Shown here: positions 6,995 to 15,144 of the stretch, piece after piece
Layout of the letters: each line of letters begins with the position of its first letter
How positions within the stretch are numbered: position 1 is the first letter of the stretch
Assembly (NCBI GenBank): GCA_043747295.1
Contig: JAYTPK010000084.1
Coordinates: 1-16,288, forward strand
From: JAAFIP01 sp043747295
GTDB taxonomy: Bacteria > Pseudomonadota > Gammaproteobacteria > Burkholderiales > Burkholderiaceae_C
Reading direction: 5' to 3'
DNA length: 16,288 nucleotides
The notes under the pieces: generated by a model
Seen by the model: only the letters and a program-made list of their open reading frames with translations
Database searches by the model: none
What the model was told of the DNA's origin: nothing
Position numbers and translations under genes: made by a program

Positions 6995-8398
6995 ATGAAC
7001 CATGCCGTCTCTGCATTGCCTATAGCCCAGCCCATACGGCCAGAGCTAGCTACGATAGCGCGTCACGCGGGTACCGTACTGGTAGGCCAGCTGGCTGTCA
7101 TGTCGTTCAGCATCACCGACACCCTTGTGGCTGGGCGGTTTAATGATGATGCATTGGCCGCGCTGTCCATCGGTGCCTCTATTTATGTCACTGCGTATGT
7201 ATCTCTCATGGGGGTAATGCAAGCCTTGCTGCCTATCTACGCTGAACTGCATGGTGCTAGACAATATCCACAACTGGGCCGAACCGTGCGCCAGTCGCTT
7301 TATCTAGCCGCTGTGCTGATTAGCTTGGGCATGTTGGTCATGCTATTTCCCAAAGCCATTTTGCAATTAGCACAGGTGCCAACTCAATTGATGCCGATGG
7401 TGCTAGATTATTTGAGCATCTTGGCCTGGGCTTTGTTGCCGGCTGTGGGTTTTCGTATGTACTCATCGCTCAACCAGGCTTTGGGAAAACCGCAATTTGT
7501 CATGTGGTTGCAAGTGGGCTCTTTGGCAGTCAAAATTCCACTGACAATCTGGCTGACTTTTGGTGGATGGGGAATCCCCGCCATGGGTTTAGTAGGTTGT
7601 GCTTGGGCTACGTTCATCGTCAATTGGTTGATGCTGTTGTGCGCACTCTGGATGCTGTATGCACAGCCGCTATACCAGCCCCTGCAACTACTGCGGGCTG
7701 TTGAACCGCCCGACTGGCAGCAGCTTGCACGTTTTGTGCGCACTGGCGTCCCGGCGGGTTTAGCGTATTTGGTAGAGATCACCTCATTGACCTTGATGGC
7801 ACTTTTCATAGCGCGGCTTGGGGTGGTTAACTCTGCAAGCCACCAGATAGCTGCCAACATGGCGGGCATCATGTACATGCTGCCTTTAGCATTGTCGATT
7901 GCCTGCAGCGCCAGAGTATCGTACTGGGTAGGTGCTGGCTATGCTGCGCAGGCACGCAGTGTCGCCAAGCTAGGCCTTGCCATGGCAGTGGTGATGGCCA
8001 CTTTAGCGTCGGGTGCTCTATTTATCGCTGCCACCCCCATAGCCAAGCTGTATTCACTCAACCCTAGTGTGGTGGCTATGGCCGCTAGCTTACTGATGTG
8101 GGTGGCGGTGTACCACTGGTTTGACGCATTGCAAACCATGTGTGCTTTTGTTCTGCGCAGCTACCGCGTAACGGTGTGGCCACTGCTGGTGTATGTGGTA
8201 ATGCTGTGGGGCGTTGGCTTGTACGGTGGATATGCTTTGGCCTACACCGATGGGCCTTGGGGCGCTGGGCTGCGCACCGCACAAGCTTTTTGGATGGCTG
8301 GAGCTATCGCCCTAGGGCTGGTATTAGTGTGTCTGCTTTGGTTCTTCTGGCGACACGTGCAAATAGGCCGGCCACCCCGCGCGGTAACTTTAACTTAA
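6995..8398 (+). CDS. MATE-family transporter (DinF/NorM-like)
   Basis: MATE proteins are 12-helix antiporters that export cationic or other small compounds using a proton or sodium gradient. The 467-residue product has the expected two-lobe pattern: lobe one at about residues 15-215, with GQLAVMSFSITDTLVAGRFND and the characteristic PAVGFRMYSSLNQALGKPQF, and lobe two at about 240-455, with GVPAGLAYLVEITSLTLMAL, SHQIAANMAGIMYMLPLALS and the Pro-less RVSYWVGAGY motif. Length is typical. It lies 25 bases after the GT-C-like gene on the same strand and is probably cotranscribed. Its TAA stop shares the bases TTAA with the stop of the convergent phoR. MATE belongs to the same superfamily as lipid-linked sugar flippases, so a lipid-related substrate is conceivable but unproven. 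Confidence 0.9.
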   Translation: MNHAVSALPIAQPIRPELATIARHAGTVLVGQLAVMSFSITDTLVAGRFNDDALAALSIGASIYVTAYVSLMGVMQALLPIYAELHGARQYPQLGRTVRQSLYLAAVLISLGMLVMLFPKAILQLAQVPTQLMPMVLDYLSILAWALLPAVGFRMYSSLNQALGKPQFVMWLQVGSLAVKIPLTIWLTFGGWGIPAMGLVGCAWATFIVNWLMLLCALWMLYAQPLYQPLQLLRAVEPPDWQQLARFVRTGVPAGLAYLVEITSLTLMALFIARLGVVNSASHQIAANMAGIMYMLPLALSIACSARVSYWVGAGYAAQARSVAKLGLAMAVVMATLASGALFIAATPIAKLYSLNPSVVAMAASLLMWVAVYHWFDALQTMCAFVLRSYRVTVWPLLVYVVMLWGVGLYGGYALAYTDGPWGAGLRTAQAFWMAGAIALGLVLVCLLWFFWRHVQIGRPPRAVTLT

Positions 8399-9729
8399 AC
8401 ACTGCGCACACGCACGGCACCAAAAACTAAGGTAAATGTCGAGCCTTTGCCCACCACGGATTCAATGCGCAGCTCACCCGCGTGCCTTTGGGCAACATGC
8501 TTGACAATGGCCAATCCCAGCCCGGTACCACCAGTGTCACGCGAGCGGCTGCGGTCAACACGGTAAAAACGCTCGGTCAAACGGGGAATATGTTCAGGCT
8601 CAATGCCCATGCCAGTGTCCGTGACGCGCAGTTCGCCATTACCATCGCCGCGCAGCATCCAATCAACCTGCACCGTGCCGCCTGCAGGGGTGTAACGCAC
8701 GGCATTGTTAATCAAATTACCCATCGCGCTGAGCAATTCGTTATGGTTGCCCAGCAAAACACAGTTAGTACTAGCGTCATCCGCGTAACCAAAATGCAAT
8801 CTTAATGGCGAGGCTGTAGACTTACTATTAGCCTGCATCAAAGCCACAGCATCCTGCTCGCATTGTGCTAATAATGTTCGCACGCTCACGGTGTGCTGCA
8901 AGCTAGGTACAGGGCTACCCTCCAACCTAGACAAAGTTAGCAAATCGCTGACCAATGCCTGCATACGCTGCGACTGTTCAGCCATAAGCCCCAGATATCG
9001 GCTGCGTTGCGACTCATCTAATGGCAAATTCTGCAGGGTCTCGACAAAACCGCTGAGTACGGTCAGTGGTGTGCGAATTTCGTGCGAAACGTTGGCTACA
9101 AAGTCACGGCGCTGCGCCTCTGCCTGCTCTACCGCAGTGACATCGCGTGTCAGCATCAGCTTGCGTTTATCTCCATAGACGTGCAGTTGAACAGATATAT
9201 TCACCGGTCTTTGGTTCGAGCTCTTCGCAGCCGAAAATACCACTTCATGGTCGAAATCGTTAGCAGAAAGATAATGTGCAAAAACAGGCTGACGCACCAA
9301 GTTACCAATATGCTGCAACAGATCACGCTGCGCATCCAGACCCAGCTGCTCTGCAGCAATGTGATTACACCATTCAATACGGTTGTCGCTGTCAAGTAAA
9401 AGTACACCTATCGGTGAAGCTTGAATGGCAGCTAGAAAATCAGTCATGCGCTGTTCACCCAACGCAATTTGTTGGTCTTTATTACGCACTACACGTCGCA
9501 CTCTGTCAAACTGCTCACCCCACCAGCCGCTGCTAGCTGGCACAGCATTACCGGACTGCAGAGAACGCATCGACGTGTCAAATTTGTGAGAGCGCCAGCT
9601 GTCCCACAACGTGACCAGAAAAACTACTAGTAATGCTCCCCAAGCAGCAAACTCCAGTGAAACGGATAAATAAGCAGCACCAAAACCCAAAAACGCAGCA
9701 ACAATAAAAACAGCGAGCCGCACAAGCAT
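8395..9729 (-). CDS. phoR: Phosphate regulon sensor histidine kinase PhoR
   Basis: PhoR is the membrane sensor kinase that, under control of PstSCAB and PhoU, phosphorylates PhoB when phosphate is scarce and dephosphorylates it when phosphate is ample. The 444 residues show two N-terminal membrane helices (about 3-23 and 28-43) with almost no periplasmic loop, a PAS domain (about 95-200; IQASPIGVLLLDSDNRIEW), the HisKA domain with phospho-acceptor H216 in FVANVSHEIRTPLTVLSG, and the HATPase domain with N-box LINNAVRY (339-346), G1 DTGMGIEP (371-378) and G2 GGTGLGLAI (400-408). The start at ATG 9729 lacks a clear ribosome binding site; it is kept because the first helix begins immediately. It is the last gene of the pst-pho cluster, 26 bases after phoB. 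Confidence 0.95.
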   Translation of the reverse strand: MLVRLAVFIVAAFLGFGAAYLSVSLEFAAWGALLVVFLVTLWDSWRSHKFDTSMRSLQSGNAVPASSGWWGEQFDRVRRVVRNKDQQIALGEQRMTDFLAAIQASPIGVLLLDSDNRIEWCNHIAAEQLGLDAQRDLLQHIGNLVRQPVFAHYLSANDFDHEVVFSAAKSSNQRPVNISVQLHVYGDKRKLMLTRDVTAVEQAEAQRRDFVANVSHEIRTPLTVLSGFVETLQNLPLDESQRSRYLGLMAEQSQRMQALVSDLLTLSRLEGSPVPSLQHTVSVRTLLAQCEQDAVALMQANSKSTASPLRLHFGYADDASTNCVLLGNHNELLSAMGNLINNAVRYTPAGGTVQVDWMLRGDGNGELRVTDTGMGIEPEHIPRLTERFYRVDRSRSRDTGGTGLGLAIVKHVAQRHAGELRIESVVGKGSTFTLVFGAVRVRSV

Positions 9730-9747
9730 ATTAAAAAGTCTTGCGGG

Positions 9748-9761
9748 CCAAGTATTTATTG
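9748..9761 (+). repeat. Dispersed repeat core, copy B, at the phoB/phoR junction
   Basis: CCAAGTATTTATTG matches the first half of the repeat at 4726-4766 exactly over 14 bases. It spans the phoB stop codon and the phoB-phoR gap, in antisense orientation to the operon. The palindromic second half found in the other copies is not recognisable here, so this may be a decayed copy or a chance match. Confidence 0.4.
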
Positions 9762-10457
9762 AACTTGTGTAGCTGCTTGGGACGTAAGGCGATAGCCAGC
9801 ACCTCGTACAGTTTCCACCATAGCTCCAGCGCTCCCCAAGGCTTCGCGTAGCCGTTTGACATGCACGTCCACTGTACGCTCTTCAATAAATACATGGTCT
9901 CCCCATACCTTGTCCAGTAGCTGCGCGCGGCTGTGCACTCGTTCAGGGTAAGTCATCAAATAGTTCAACAGCTTGAACTCGGTTGGGCCAAGTTTTAGCT
10001 CAGTGCCTAGGTAGGCTACACGGTGTGTGGCACCATCCAAGCTCAAACTAGCAATCTGAATTTGTTCTGTCACCTGTTCTGGCGCTCTGCGGCGCAACAC
10101 TGCACGAATCCGTGCCATTAACTCTTGGGTAGAAAATGGCTTAGTTACGTAGTCATCGGCGCCTGCATCCAAGCCTTGAATTTTTTCTGGCTCATCGCTA
10201 CGCGCAGTCAACATCAAAATCGGTACCAGCTTAGTTCGTGGGTCAGCGCGCCATTTTCTAGCCAAACTTATACCACTAGCACCCGGCAGCATCCAATCTA
10301 ACAAAATAACGTCGGGTAACACAGCGTCGAGCTCACGCTGTGCTTGCTCACCATCGCCACAGATGATGGGCTCAAACCCATGGTGGCGCAGATTGATAGC
10401 AATCAGCTCTGCTATAGCAGGTTCGTCTTCTACTATGAGTACACGAGAGGTTTTCAT
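9756..10457 (-). CDS. phoB: Phosphate regulon response regulator PhoB
   Basis: PhoB is an OmpR-type response regulator that binds Pho boxes and recruits RNA polymerase when phosphorylated by PhoR. The 233 residues contain a receiver domain with acidic pocket E10-D11-E12, phospho-acceptor D54 in VILLDWMLPG, T84 and K106 (TKPFS), followed by a winged-helix domain ending in VWGDHVFIEERTVDVHVKRL and GAGYRL, the DNA-contacting and wing regions of the family. It starts 6 bases after the phoU stop and no separate promoter is visible, so it is presumably driven by the Pho box upstream of pstS, giving positive autoregulation. Confidence 0.97.
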   Translation of the reverse strand: MKTSRVLIVEDEPAIAELIAINLRHHGFEPIICGDGEQAQRELDAVLPDVILLDWMLPGASGISLARKWRADPRTKLVPILMLTARSDEPEKIQGLDAGADDYVTKPFSTQELMARIRAVLRRRAPEQVTEQIQIASLSLDGATHRVAYLGTELKLGPTEFKLLNYLMTYPERVHSRAQLLDKVWGDHVFIEERTVDVHVKRLREALGSAGAMVETVRGAGYRLTSQAATQVQ

Positions 10458-10462
10458 AGTGC

Positions 10463-11164
10463 TTAACCTACTGCCGACTCAATTTGTTCCATGGTGCTGT
10501 GCCGCACATCAGTGCCCTTGACTACGTAGATGATGGACTCAGCAATATTTTTAGCATGATCACCAATACGTTCAATCGCTTTGGCTACAAAAAGCAAATC
10601 TAAGCTGGGCGAGATCATGCGTGGGTCTTCCATCATATAGGTCACTAGTTTTCGCACAAACCCATTGAACTCGCGGTCAATAAGATCGTCTTCTTTTAAG
10701 ATAGTCACAGCTGTAGCAGTGTCAAGGCGCGCGAAAGCATCTAGCGACTTGCGCAGCAAGCCTGAGGCTAACTCTACGGCTACATGCAACTCACGCACGG
10801 GCAAAGCACGGGCTGAGCCGCTGGCAATCATGCTTTGCACCATCCGTGCAATTTTTTGCGCTTCGTCGCCAGCACGCTCTAGGTTTGCAGTCATGCGTGA
10901 GATCGCCATCAACAAGCGCAGATCACGCGCCGTAGGTTGACGGCGGCCTATGATCGAATTGAGATCCTTATCGATCTGGATTTCCATAGCGTTCACACGA
11001 TCTTCATCATGAATCACACGTTTAGCGATTTCTGTATCAAAAGTAGTTAATGCCTCTATAGCGCAGCGCGTTTGCGACTCCACTAGACCTGCCATCTCCA
11101 TCAAACGCGCAGACACTGCATTCAAATCCGCATCAAATTGGGTAGATAGATGTTTATCAGCCAT
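10463..11164 (-). CDS. phoU: PhoU, phosphate signalling regulator
   Basis: PhoU is a cytoplasmic helical-bundle protein that links the PstSCAB transporter to PhoR and represses the regulon at high phosphate. The 233-residue protein has two PhoU repeats with their metal-binding-type motifs: ERAGDEAQKIA in the first and ERIGDHAKNIAES in the second. The start at 11164 (MADKHLSTQFDADLNAVS) is preferred over a longer reading that would begin inside pstB: AAGGA lies 6 bases before it (complement of 11171-11175) and the conserved family N-terminus begins there. It follows the pstB stop by 16 bases and precedes phoB by 5. Confidence 0.96.
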   Translation of the reverse strand: MADKHLSTQFDADLNAVSARLMEMAGLVESQTRCAIEALTTFDTEIAKRVIHDEDRVNAMEIQIDKDLNSIIGRRQPTARDLRLLMAISRMTANLERAGDEAQKIARMVQSMIASGSARALPVRELHVAVELASGLLRKSLDAFARLDTATAVTILKEDDLIDREFNGFVRKLVTYMMEDPRMISPSLDLLFVAKAIERIGDHAKNIAESIIYVVKGTDVRHSTMEQIESAVG

Positions 11165-11170
11165 AGTTAT

Positions 11171-11175
11171 TCCTT
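11171..11175 (-). promoter_or_regulatory. Ribosome binding site of phoU
   Basis: AAGGA on the minus strand, 6 bases upstream of the ATG at 11164, in the 16-base pstB-phoU gap. It decides the phoU start in favour of the shorter reading. Confidence 0.75.
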
Positions 11176-11180
11176 TGCGC

Positions 11181-11972
11181 TTAGCCAAAACGGCCTGTAA
11201 TATAGTCTTCAGTTTCTTTGCGGCTGGGTTTGAAGAACATTTGTTCGGTCTGGCCAAACTCCATCAAATCGCCAAGGTACATATATGCTGTGTAATCACT
11301 GCAGCGTGCCGCTTGTTGCATGTTGTGGGTCACAATGACCACGGTGTATTCGCTTTTCAACTCAGCTATCAATTCTTCGATTTTGGCTGTCGATATAGGA
11401 TCAAGTGCAGAACACGGCTCGTCAAGTAACAACACCTGCGGTTTAATGGCGATGCCACGTGCAATGCACAGGCGCTGCTGTTGCCCACCAGACAGTCCGC
11501 TACCACTTTGGCCCAGCTTATCTTTCACCTCGCCCCACAAAGCGGCTTTTCGCAACGCCCACTCCACGCGGTCATCCATATCGCTAGCGTTGAGGTTTTC
11601 AAACAGCTTCACACCAAAAGCAATATTGTCATAGATCGACATGGGGAAAGGTGTGGGTTTTTGAAACACCATGCCAATTTTGGCGCGTATCAAAGCGACA
11701 TCCGAGCTGCTGGTTAAAAGGTTTTCACCGTCCATCACAATCTCGCCTGTAGCGCGCTGCTCAGGATAGAGTTCAAACATACGATTGAACGTACGCAATA
11801 GCGTAGATTTACCGCAACCAGAAGGTCCAATAAATGCAGTCACTTTTTTTTCTGGAATGATCAAGTTAATATTCTTGAGTGCATGAAATTTTCCATAATA
11901 AAAATTCATGTCGTTGACCACGATTTTAGGTGTCTCTAGCGACAAAGCGCTGGGTTGTACTTTTTGGTCCAT
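11181..11972 (-). CDS. pstB: PstB, phosphate ABC transporter ATP-binding protein
   Basis: PstB is the cytoplasmic ATPase that powers PstCA. The 263 residues carry Walker A GPSGCGKST (49-57), the Q-loop region around FQKPTPFP, signature LSGGQQQR (160-167), Walker B LLLDEPCSALDP (181-192) and the switch histidine in VTHN (H216). FQKPTPFPMSIYDNIAFG is typical of PstB rather than other ABC ATPases. Its ATG overlaps the pstA stop by one base (TAATG), indicating coupled translation, and an AAGGA lies 10 bases upstream. Confidence 0.97.
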   Translation of the reverse strand: MDQKVQPSALSLETPKIVVNDMNFYYGKFHALKNINLIIPEKKVTAFIGPSGCGKSTLLRTFNRMFELYPEQRATGEIVMDGENLLTSSSDVALIRAKIGMVFQKPTPFPMSIYDNIAFGVKLFENLNASDMDDRVEWALRKAALWGEVKDKLGQSGSGLSGGQQQRLCIARGIAIKPQVLLLDEPCSALDPISTAKIEELIAELKSEYTVVIVTHNMQQAARCSDYTAYMYLGDLMEFGQTEQMFFKPSRKETEDYITGRFG

Positions 11973-12871
11973 TAGTCTTTATTCCTTGTCAACACACGAG
12001 CAATAATGTTGAGCCCTAACACGGCTACCGTGATGATTAACACACCAGCCCAAGCTAGCTTTTGCCAGTTTTCATAGGGGCTCATAGCAAATTTAAAAAT
12101 AGTCACCGGCAGACTCGCCATGGGCTCACCCAAGCTAGATGTCCAAAACTGGTTACTGAGTGCAGTAAACAACAATGGTGCCGTCTCACCTGATATACGG
12201 GCTACCGCCAAAAGTATGCCCGTCACTACGCCCGCGCGGGATGCACGCAAAGTAATACTCAGGATGACTTTCCATTTAGGAGAACCCAAGGCGTACGCAG
12301 CCTCGCGCAGGCCCGATGGCACTAGCGCCAACATATTTTCTGTCGTACGAATCACCACGGGTATCACGATCAAAGCCAAAGCCATAACCCCTGCAATTCC
12401 GCTGAATGATTTAAACCTTGTGACTATGACAGCGTATACAAACAGGCCAATCACAATGCTTGGTGCAGATAGCAAAATATCGTTTACAAAACGTGTAATG
12501 GAGGCTAAGCGGCTTTTGCTGCCATATTCAGCCAAATAGATGCCAGCCATGATGCCAATGGGTGTCCCAACGCAGGCGGCTAAACTCACCATCAGGAACG
12601 AGCCCCACAGGGCATTAGCCAAACCACCTGCTTCATTAGGTGGTGGGGTCATTTGGGTAAACACGGCAAGATTTAACCCCGATAAGCCTAATCGCAAGGT
12701 CTCCCACAATATCCAAGCCAGCCAAAACAGCCCAAACAACATGGCTGCTAAGGACAATACTAAAGCGATTTGGTTTACCAGCTTACGCTTGGCAAATTTA
12801 GCCAACCGGGCACGCTGGGCTGCCTGAGGGTCGACGGCTGAAGAAAGCTTTGTCGGCAATACGGCGCTCAT
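11972..12871 (-). CDS. pstA: PstA, phosphate ABC transporter permease
   Basis: PstA is the second membrane subunit of the high-affinity phosphate importer. The 299 residues begin with a basic cytoplasmic segment (to about 30), then about six membrane helices. The ATPase-contacting EAA-type loop is clear: LREAAYALGSPKWKVILSIT, followed by SRAGVVTGILLAVARISGET, characteristic of PstA. The start overlaps the pstC stop by four bases (ATGA), with GAGGG about 9 bases upstream. The gene ends by one-base overlap with pstB. Confidence 0.97.
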   Translation of the reverse strand: MSAVLPTKLSSAVDPQAAQRARLAKFAKRKLVNQIALVLSLAAMLFGLFWLAWILWETLRLGLSGLNLAVFTQMTPPPNEAGGLANALWGSFLMVSLAACVGTPIGIMAGIYLAEYGSKSRLASITRFVNDILLSAPSIVIGLFVYAVIVTRFKSFSGIAGVMALALIVIPVVIRTTENMLALVPSGLREAAYALGSPKWKVILSITLRASRAGVVTGILLAVARISGETAPLLFTALSNQFWTSSLGEPMASLPVTIFKFAMSPYENWQKLAWAGVLIITVAVLGLNIIARVLTRNKD

Positions 12872-13830
12872 GATTTACTACCCTCTGATTTTTTCAGTTG
12901 CGTGAGCAGCAGCTTAGACAAAGACAACACCACAAAAGTAATAAAGAACAATACTAATCCTAAATAGATCAGCGAAGCTTGGTGCAAGCCTTCGCCCGCC
13001 TCAGCAAACTCGTTGGCCAAGGCAGAAGTAATGCTGTTAGCCGCCTGAAATAAGCTTAGGGAATCTAACTGGTTCATATTGCCAATTACAAAGGTAATGG
13101 CCATGGTTTCGCCAATAGCACGACCCAGCCCCAGCATGATGCCACCCACAACACCCGCTTTGGTGTAAGGCAACACCACTTTCCACATCACCTCCCAGGT
13201 GGTTGAACCTAGGCCATAAGCAGACTCTTTAAGCAGTGGGGGTGTAACTTCAAACACATCGCGCATGACTGACGCGATAAACGGAATAATCATGATCGCC
13301 AAAATAATACCCGCACTTAAAATGCCAATGCCCACTGGCGGGCCAGCCACCAATGCGCCAATTACTGGCGCAGTACCAAAAGCATTTTGCAAAGGTTGTT
13401 GTACATACTCTGCCAAGATAGGCCCAAATACTAGCAGCCCCCACATGCCATACACAATGGAAGGCACAGCTGCTAGTAATTCAATAGCAGTGCCTAAAGG
13501 ACGTTTAAGCCAAGCCGGTGATAGCTCAGTCAAAAATAGTGCAATACCAAAGCTCACAGGCACTGCAATGGTCAAAGCAATAATCGAGGTAGACACCGTG
13601 CCATATATCATGACCAGTCCACCGTACTCATTTTTCACAGGGTCCCACACACTGCTTGTGAGAAAGCCCAGTCCATATTTTTCAATCGCAGGCCAAGCAC
13701 CAAACACCAAAGATAACAGTATTCCTGCCAATAATGCTAGGGTAATATAAGCTGCCCCTTGGGCTACCCAAGCAAAGGCCATGTCGGGGCCTCCCAATGA
13801 AGATGATTTCCGAGCAGGAGTTTTACTCAT
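12868..13830 (-). CDS. pstC: PstC, phosphate ABC transporter permease
   Basis: PstC pairs with PstA to form the transmembrane channel. The 320 residues contain an N-terminal cytoplasmic stretch, a first helix at about 23-45, the family region FLTSSVWDPVKNEYGGLVMI, further helices, and the EAA loop LLKESAYGLGSTTWEVMWKV followed by LGRAIGETMAITFVIGN, diagnostic for PstC. It lies 31 bases after pstS with no hairpin in the gap. The ATG at 13830 has only a weak ribosome binding site. Order pstS-pstC-pstA-pstB is canonical. Confidence 0.97.
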   Translation of the reverse strand: MSKTPARKSSSLGGPDMAFAWVAQGAAYITLALLAGILLSLVFGAWPAIEKYGLGFLTSSVWDPVKNEYGGLVMIYGTVSTSIIALTIAVPVSFGIALFLTELSPAWLKRPLGTAIELLAAVPSIVYGMWGLLVFGPILAEYVQQPLQNAFGTAPVIGALVAGPPVGIGILSAGIILAIMIIPFIASVMRDVFEVTPPLLKESAYGLGSTTWEVMWKVVLPYTKAGVVGGIMLGLGRAIGETMAITFVIGNMNQLDSLSLFQAANSITSALANEFAEAGEGLHQASLIYLGLVLFFITFVVLSLSKLLLTQLKKSEGSKS

Positions 13831-13861
13831 TTTGTATTTTCATTTAGGCGGCAGGAATTGC

Positions 13862-14899
13862 TTACTTGAACCCGATGGGCTTACCTGATGCGTCTTTGAT
13901 GTCAGCCCAAGCTTTTTCAATCGCGCCGAGGACATTGTCTGGCATTGGTACGTAGTCTAAATCGTCAGCCATTTTGTCGCCGTTAGCATAAGCCCAGTTA
14001 AAGAACTTCAAAGTTGCGTTTGCATTGGCAGGCTTATCTTGTGATTTTTGCATCATGATAAAAGTCGCACCACTGATAGGCCAAGCAGTTGCACCAGGTT
14101 GGTTAGTCAAAATTTGGTAGAAGCTTTTATTCCAGTCTGCGCCTGCAGCGGCGGCTTTAAAGGCCACATCATCCGGGGCAACAAATGCACCTGACTGGTT
14201 TTGCATTTGAGCGTAGGCCATTTTATTTTGCTTCACATAGGCATATTCAACGTACCCAATCGAGTTAGGCAAGCGGCCCACAAAAGCAGCTACACCCTCG
14301 TTACCTTTACCACCCGCGCCAGTAGGCCAGTTAACTGCAGTGCCCTCACCCACTTTTGTCTTCCACTCTGCATTGACCTTAGACAAGTAATTGGTAAAGA
14401 TAAACGTGGTGCCCGATCCGTCTGCGCGGCGCACCTGTGAAATAGCTGCATCTGGCAGGCTGAGAGTTGGGTTCAAAGCTTTGATAGCAGGGTCGGACCA
14501 TTTGCTGATCTTCCCCAGAAAAATATCACCCAACACTTGGCCAGTTAGCTTAAGTTGACCAGGAGCCACGCCTTTGATGTTGACCACGGGGATCACGCCA
14601 CCAATCACGGTAGGAAACTGCACCAAGTTTTTTGCCTTGAGCTCTTCATCTTTGAGCGGCGCATCTGATGCACCAAAATCCACAGTTTTTGCCTCGATTT
14701 GGCGCATTCCTGCACCCGAGCCTACCGACTGGTAATTGATCTTCACGCCTGTGGCTTTATTGTATTCAGAGGCCCATTTAGCATACAGCGGTGCTGGAAA
14801 GCTGGCGCCAGCGCCAGTAATTTCTTGTGCAAAAGCAGTTGTAGCTAAGCCCACTACGGCGGCGGCACACACAGTGAATTTCATTGCAAATAGTTTCAT
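13862..14899 (-). CDS. pstS: PstS, periplasmic phosphate-binding protein
   Basis: PstS captures inorganic phosphate in the periplasm and delivers it to PstCA. The 345-residue precursor has a signal peptide with cleavage after AFA (residue 24), and mature start QEITGAGASFPAP. Phosphate-contacting loops of the family are visible: GAGASFPAP, QSVGSGAGMRQI, DFGASDAPL and RRADGSGTTFIF. The start at ATG 14899 (MKLFAMKFTV) is chosen because AGGG lies about 7 bases upstream and the signal peptide begins there; a longer in-frame reading from 15115 would run across the Pho box and promoter. First gene of the pst-pho cluster. Confidence 0.97.
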   Translation of the reverse strand: MKLFAMKFTVCAAAVVGLATTAFAQEITGAGASFPAPLYAKWASEYNKATGVKINYQSVGSGAGMRQIEAKTVDFGASDAPLKDEELKAKNLVQFPTVIGGVIPVVNIKGVAPGQLKLTGQVLGDIFLGKISKWSDPAIKALNPTLSLPDAAISQVRRADGSGTTFIFTNYLSKVNAEWKTKVGEGTAVNWPTGAGGKGNEGVAAFVGRLPNSIGYVEYAYVKQNKMAYAQMQNQSGAFVAPDDVAFKAAAAGADWNKSFYQILTNQPGATAWPISGATFIMMQKSQDKPANANATLKFFNWAYANGDKMADDLDYVPMPDNVLGAIEKAWADIKDASGKPIGFK

Positions 14900-14906
14900 A
14901 CATACA

Positions 14907-14911
14907 CCCTG
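14907..14911 (-). promoter_or_regulatory. Ribosome binding site of pstS
   Basis: CAGGG on the minus strand, 7 bases before the ATG at 14899. It supports this start over longer in-frame readings. Confidence 0.65.
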
Positions 14912-14950
14912 GTAAATAAAAGCCCTAATTGGGCGGTGGCACATGCTGAA

Positions 14951-14956
14951 AATATA
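14951..14956 (-). promoter_or_regulatory. -10 element of the pstS promoter
   Basis: TATATT on the minus strand, 10 bases downstream of the Pho box. This is the spacing known for PhoB-activated sigma-70 promoters, where the Pho box takes the place of the -35 element. The leader to the pstS ATG would be about 45-50 bases. Confidence 0.7.
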
Positions 14957-14966
14957 GCTATTCAAT

Positions 14967-14984
14967 GTGACATTTTCGTGACAT
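14967..14984 (-). promoter_or_regulatory. Pho box (PhoB binding site) upstream of pstS
   Basis: On the minus strand the 18 bases read ATGTCAC-GAAA-ATGTCAC: two identical 7-base repeats, 11 bases apart, matching the PhoB consensus of CTGTCAT repeats with a 4-base AT-rich spacer. A further TGTCAAA half-site (14984-14990) lies directly upstream but with 7-base rather than 11-base offset. Position and spacing to the -10 element fit activation of pstSCAB-phoUBR. The site also lies about 160 bases upstream of the divergent FAS1 gene. Confidence 0.88.
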
Positions 14985-15019
14985 TTGACAAGGAATATGA
15001 CTTTAAATTCGTCACTTAA

Positions 15020-15048
15020 TTGACTTAAATAATTCACTCTATTGTCAT
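15020..15048 (+). promoter_or_regulatory. Candidate promoter of the FAS1 gene
   Basis: TTGACT (15020-15025) and TGTCAT (15043-15048) are separated by 17 bases; they match the -35 at five of six and the -10 at four of six positions. The region is AT-rich and no better pair is seen between 14990 and the ATG at 15145. Confidence 0.35.
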
Positions 15049-15144
15049 GATTAATTTGTAAATTAGAACAGTTATTGGTTGTATTTGCATTTTCCATGCT
15101 GAAAGCAAAAGCCAAAACGGTTATTAATCTATCAAGGACACATC

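Noticed and set aside
11165..11257. Longer PhoU reading starting inside pstB
   Set aside because: The extra 31 codons overlap the conserved pstB end, while a good ribosome binding site and the conserved PhoU N-terminus point to the ATG at 11164.
12120..13750. Plus-strand open frames inside pstA and pstC (12120-12539, 12540-12827, 13265-13750)
   Set aside because: They lie entirely opposite well-conserved permease genes and show no recognisable protein features.
14797..14820. GC-rich inverted repeat (GCTGGCGCCAGC) in the 5' part of pstS
   Set aside because: It encodes the conserved GAGASFPAP phosphate-binding loop; the symmetry follows from Gly/Ala codons and has no U-run.
14900..15115. Longer PstS reading starting at 15115
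   Set aside because: It would translate through the Pho box and -10 element and place the signal peptide about 70 residues inside the protein.
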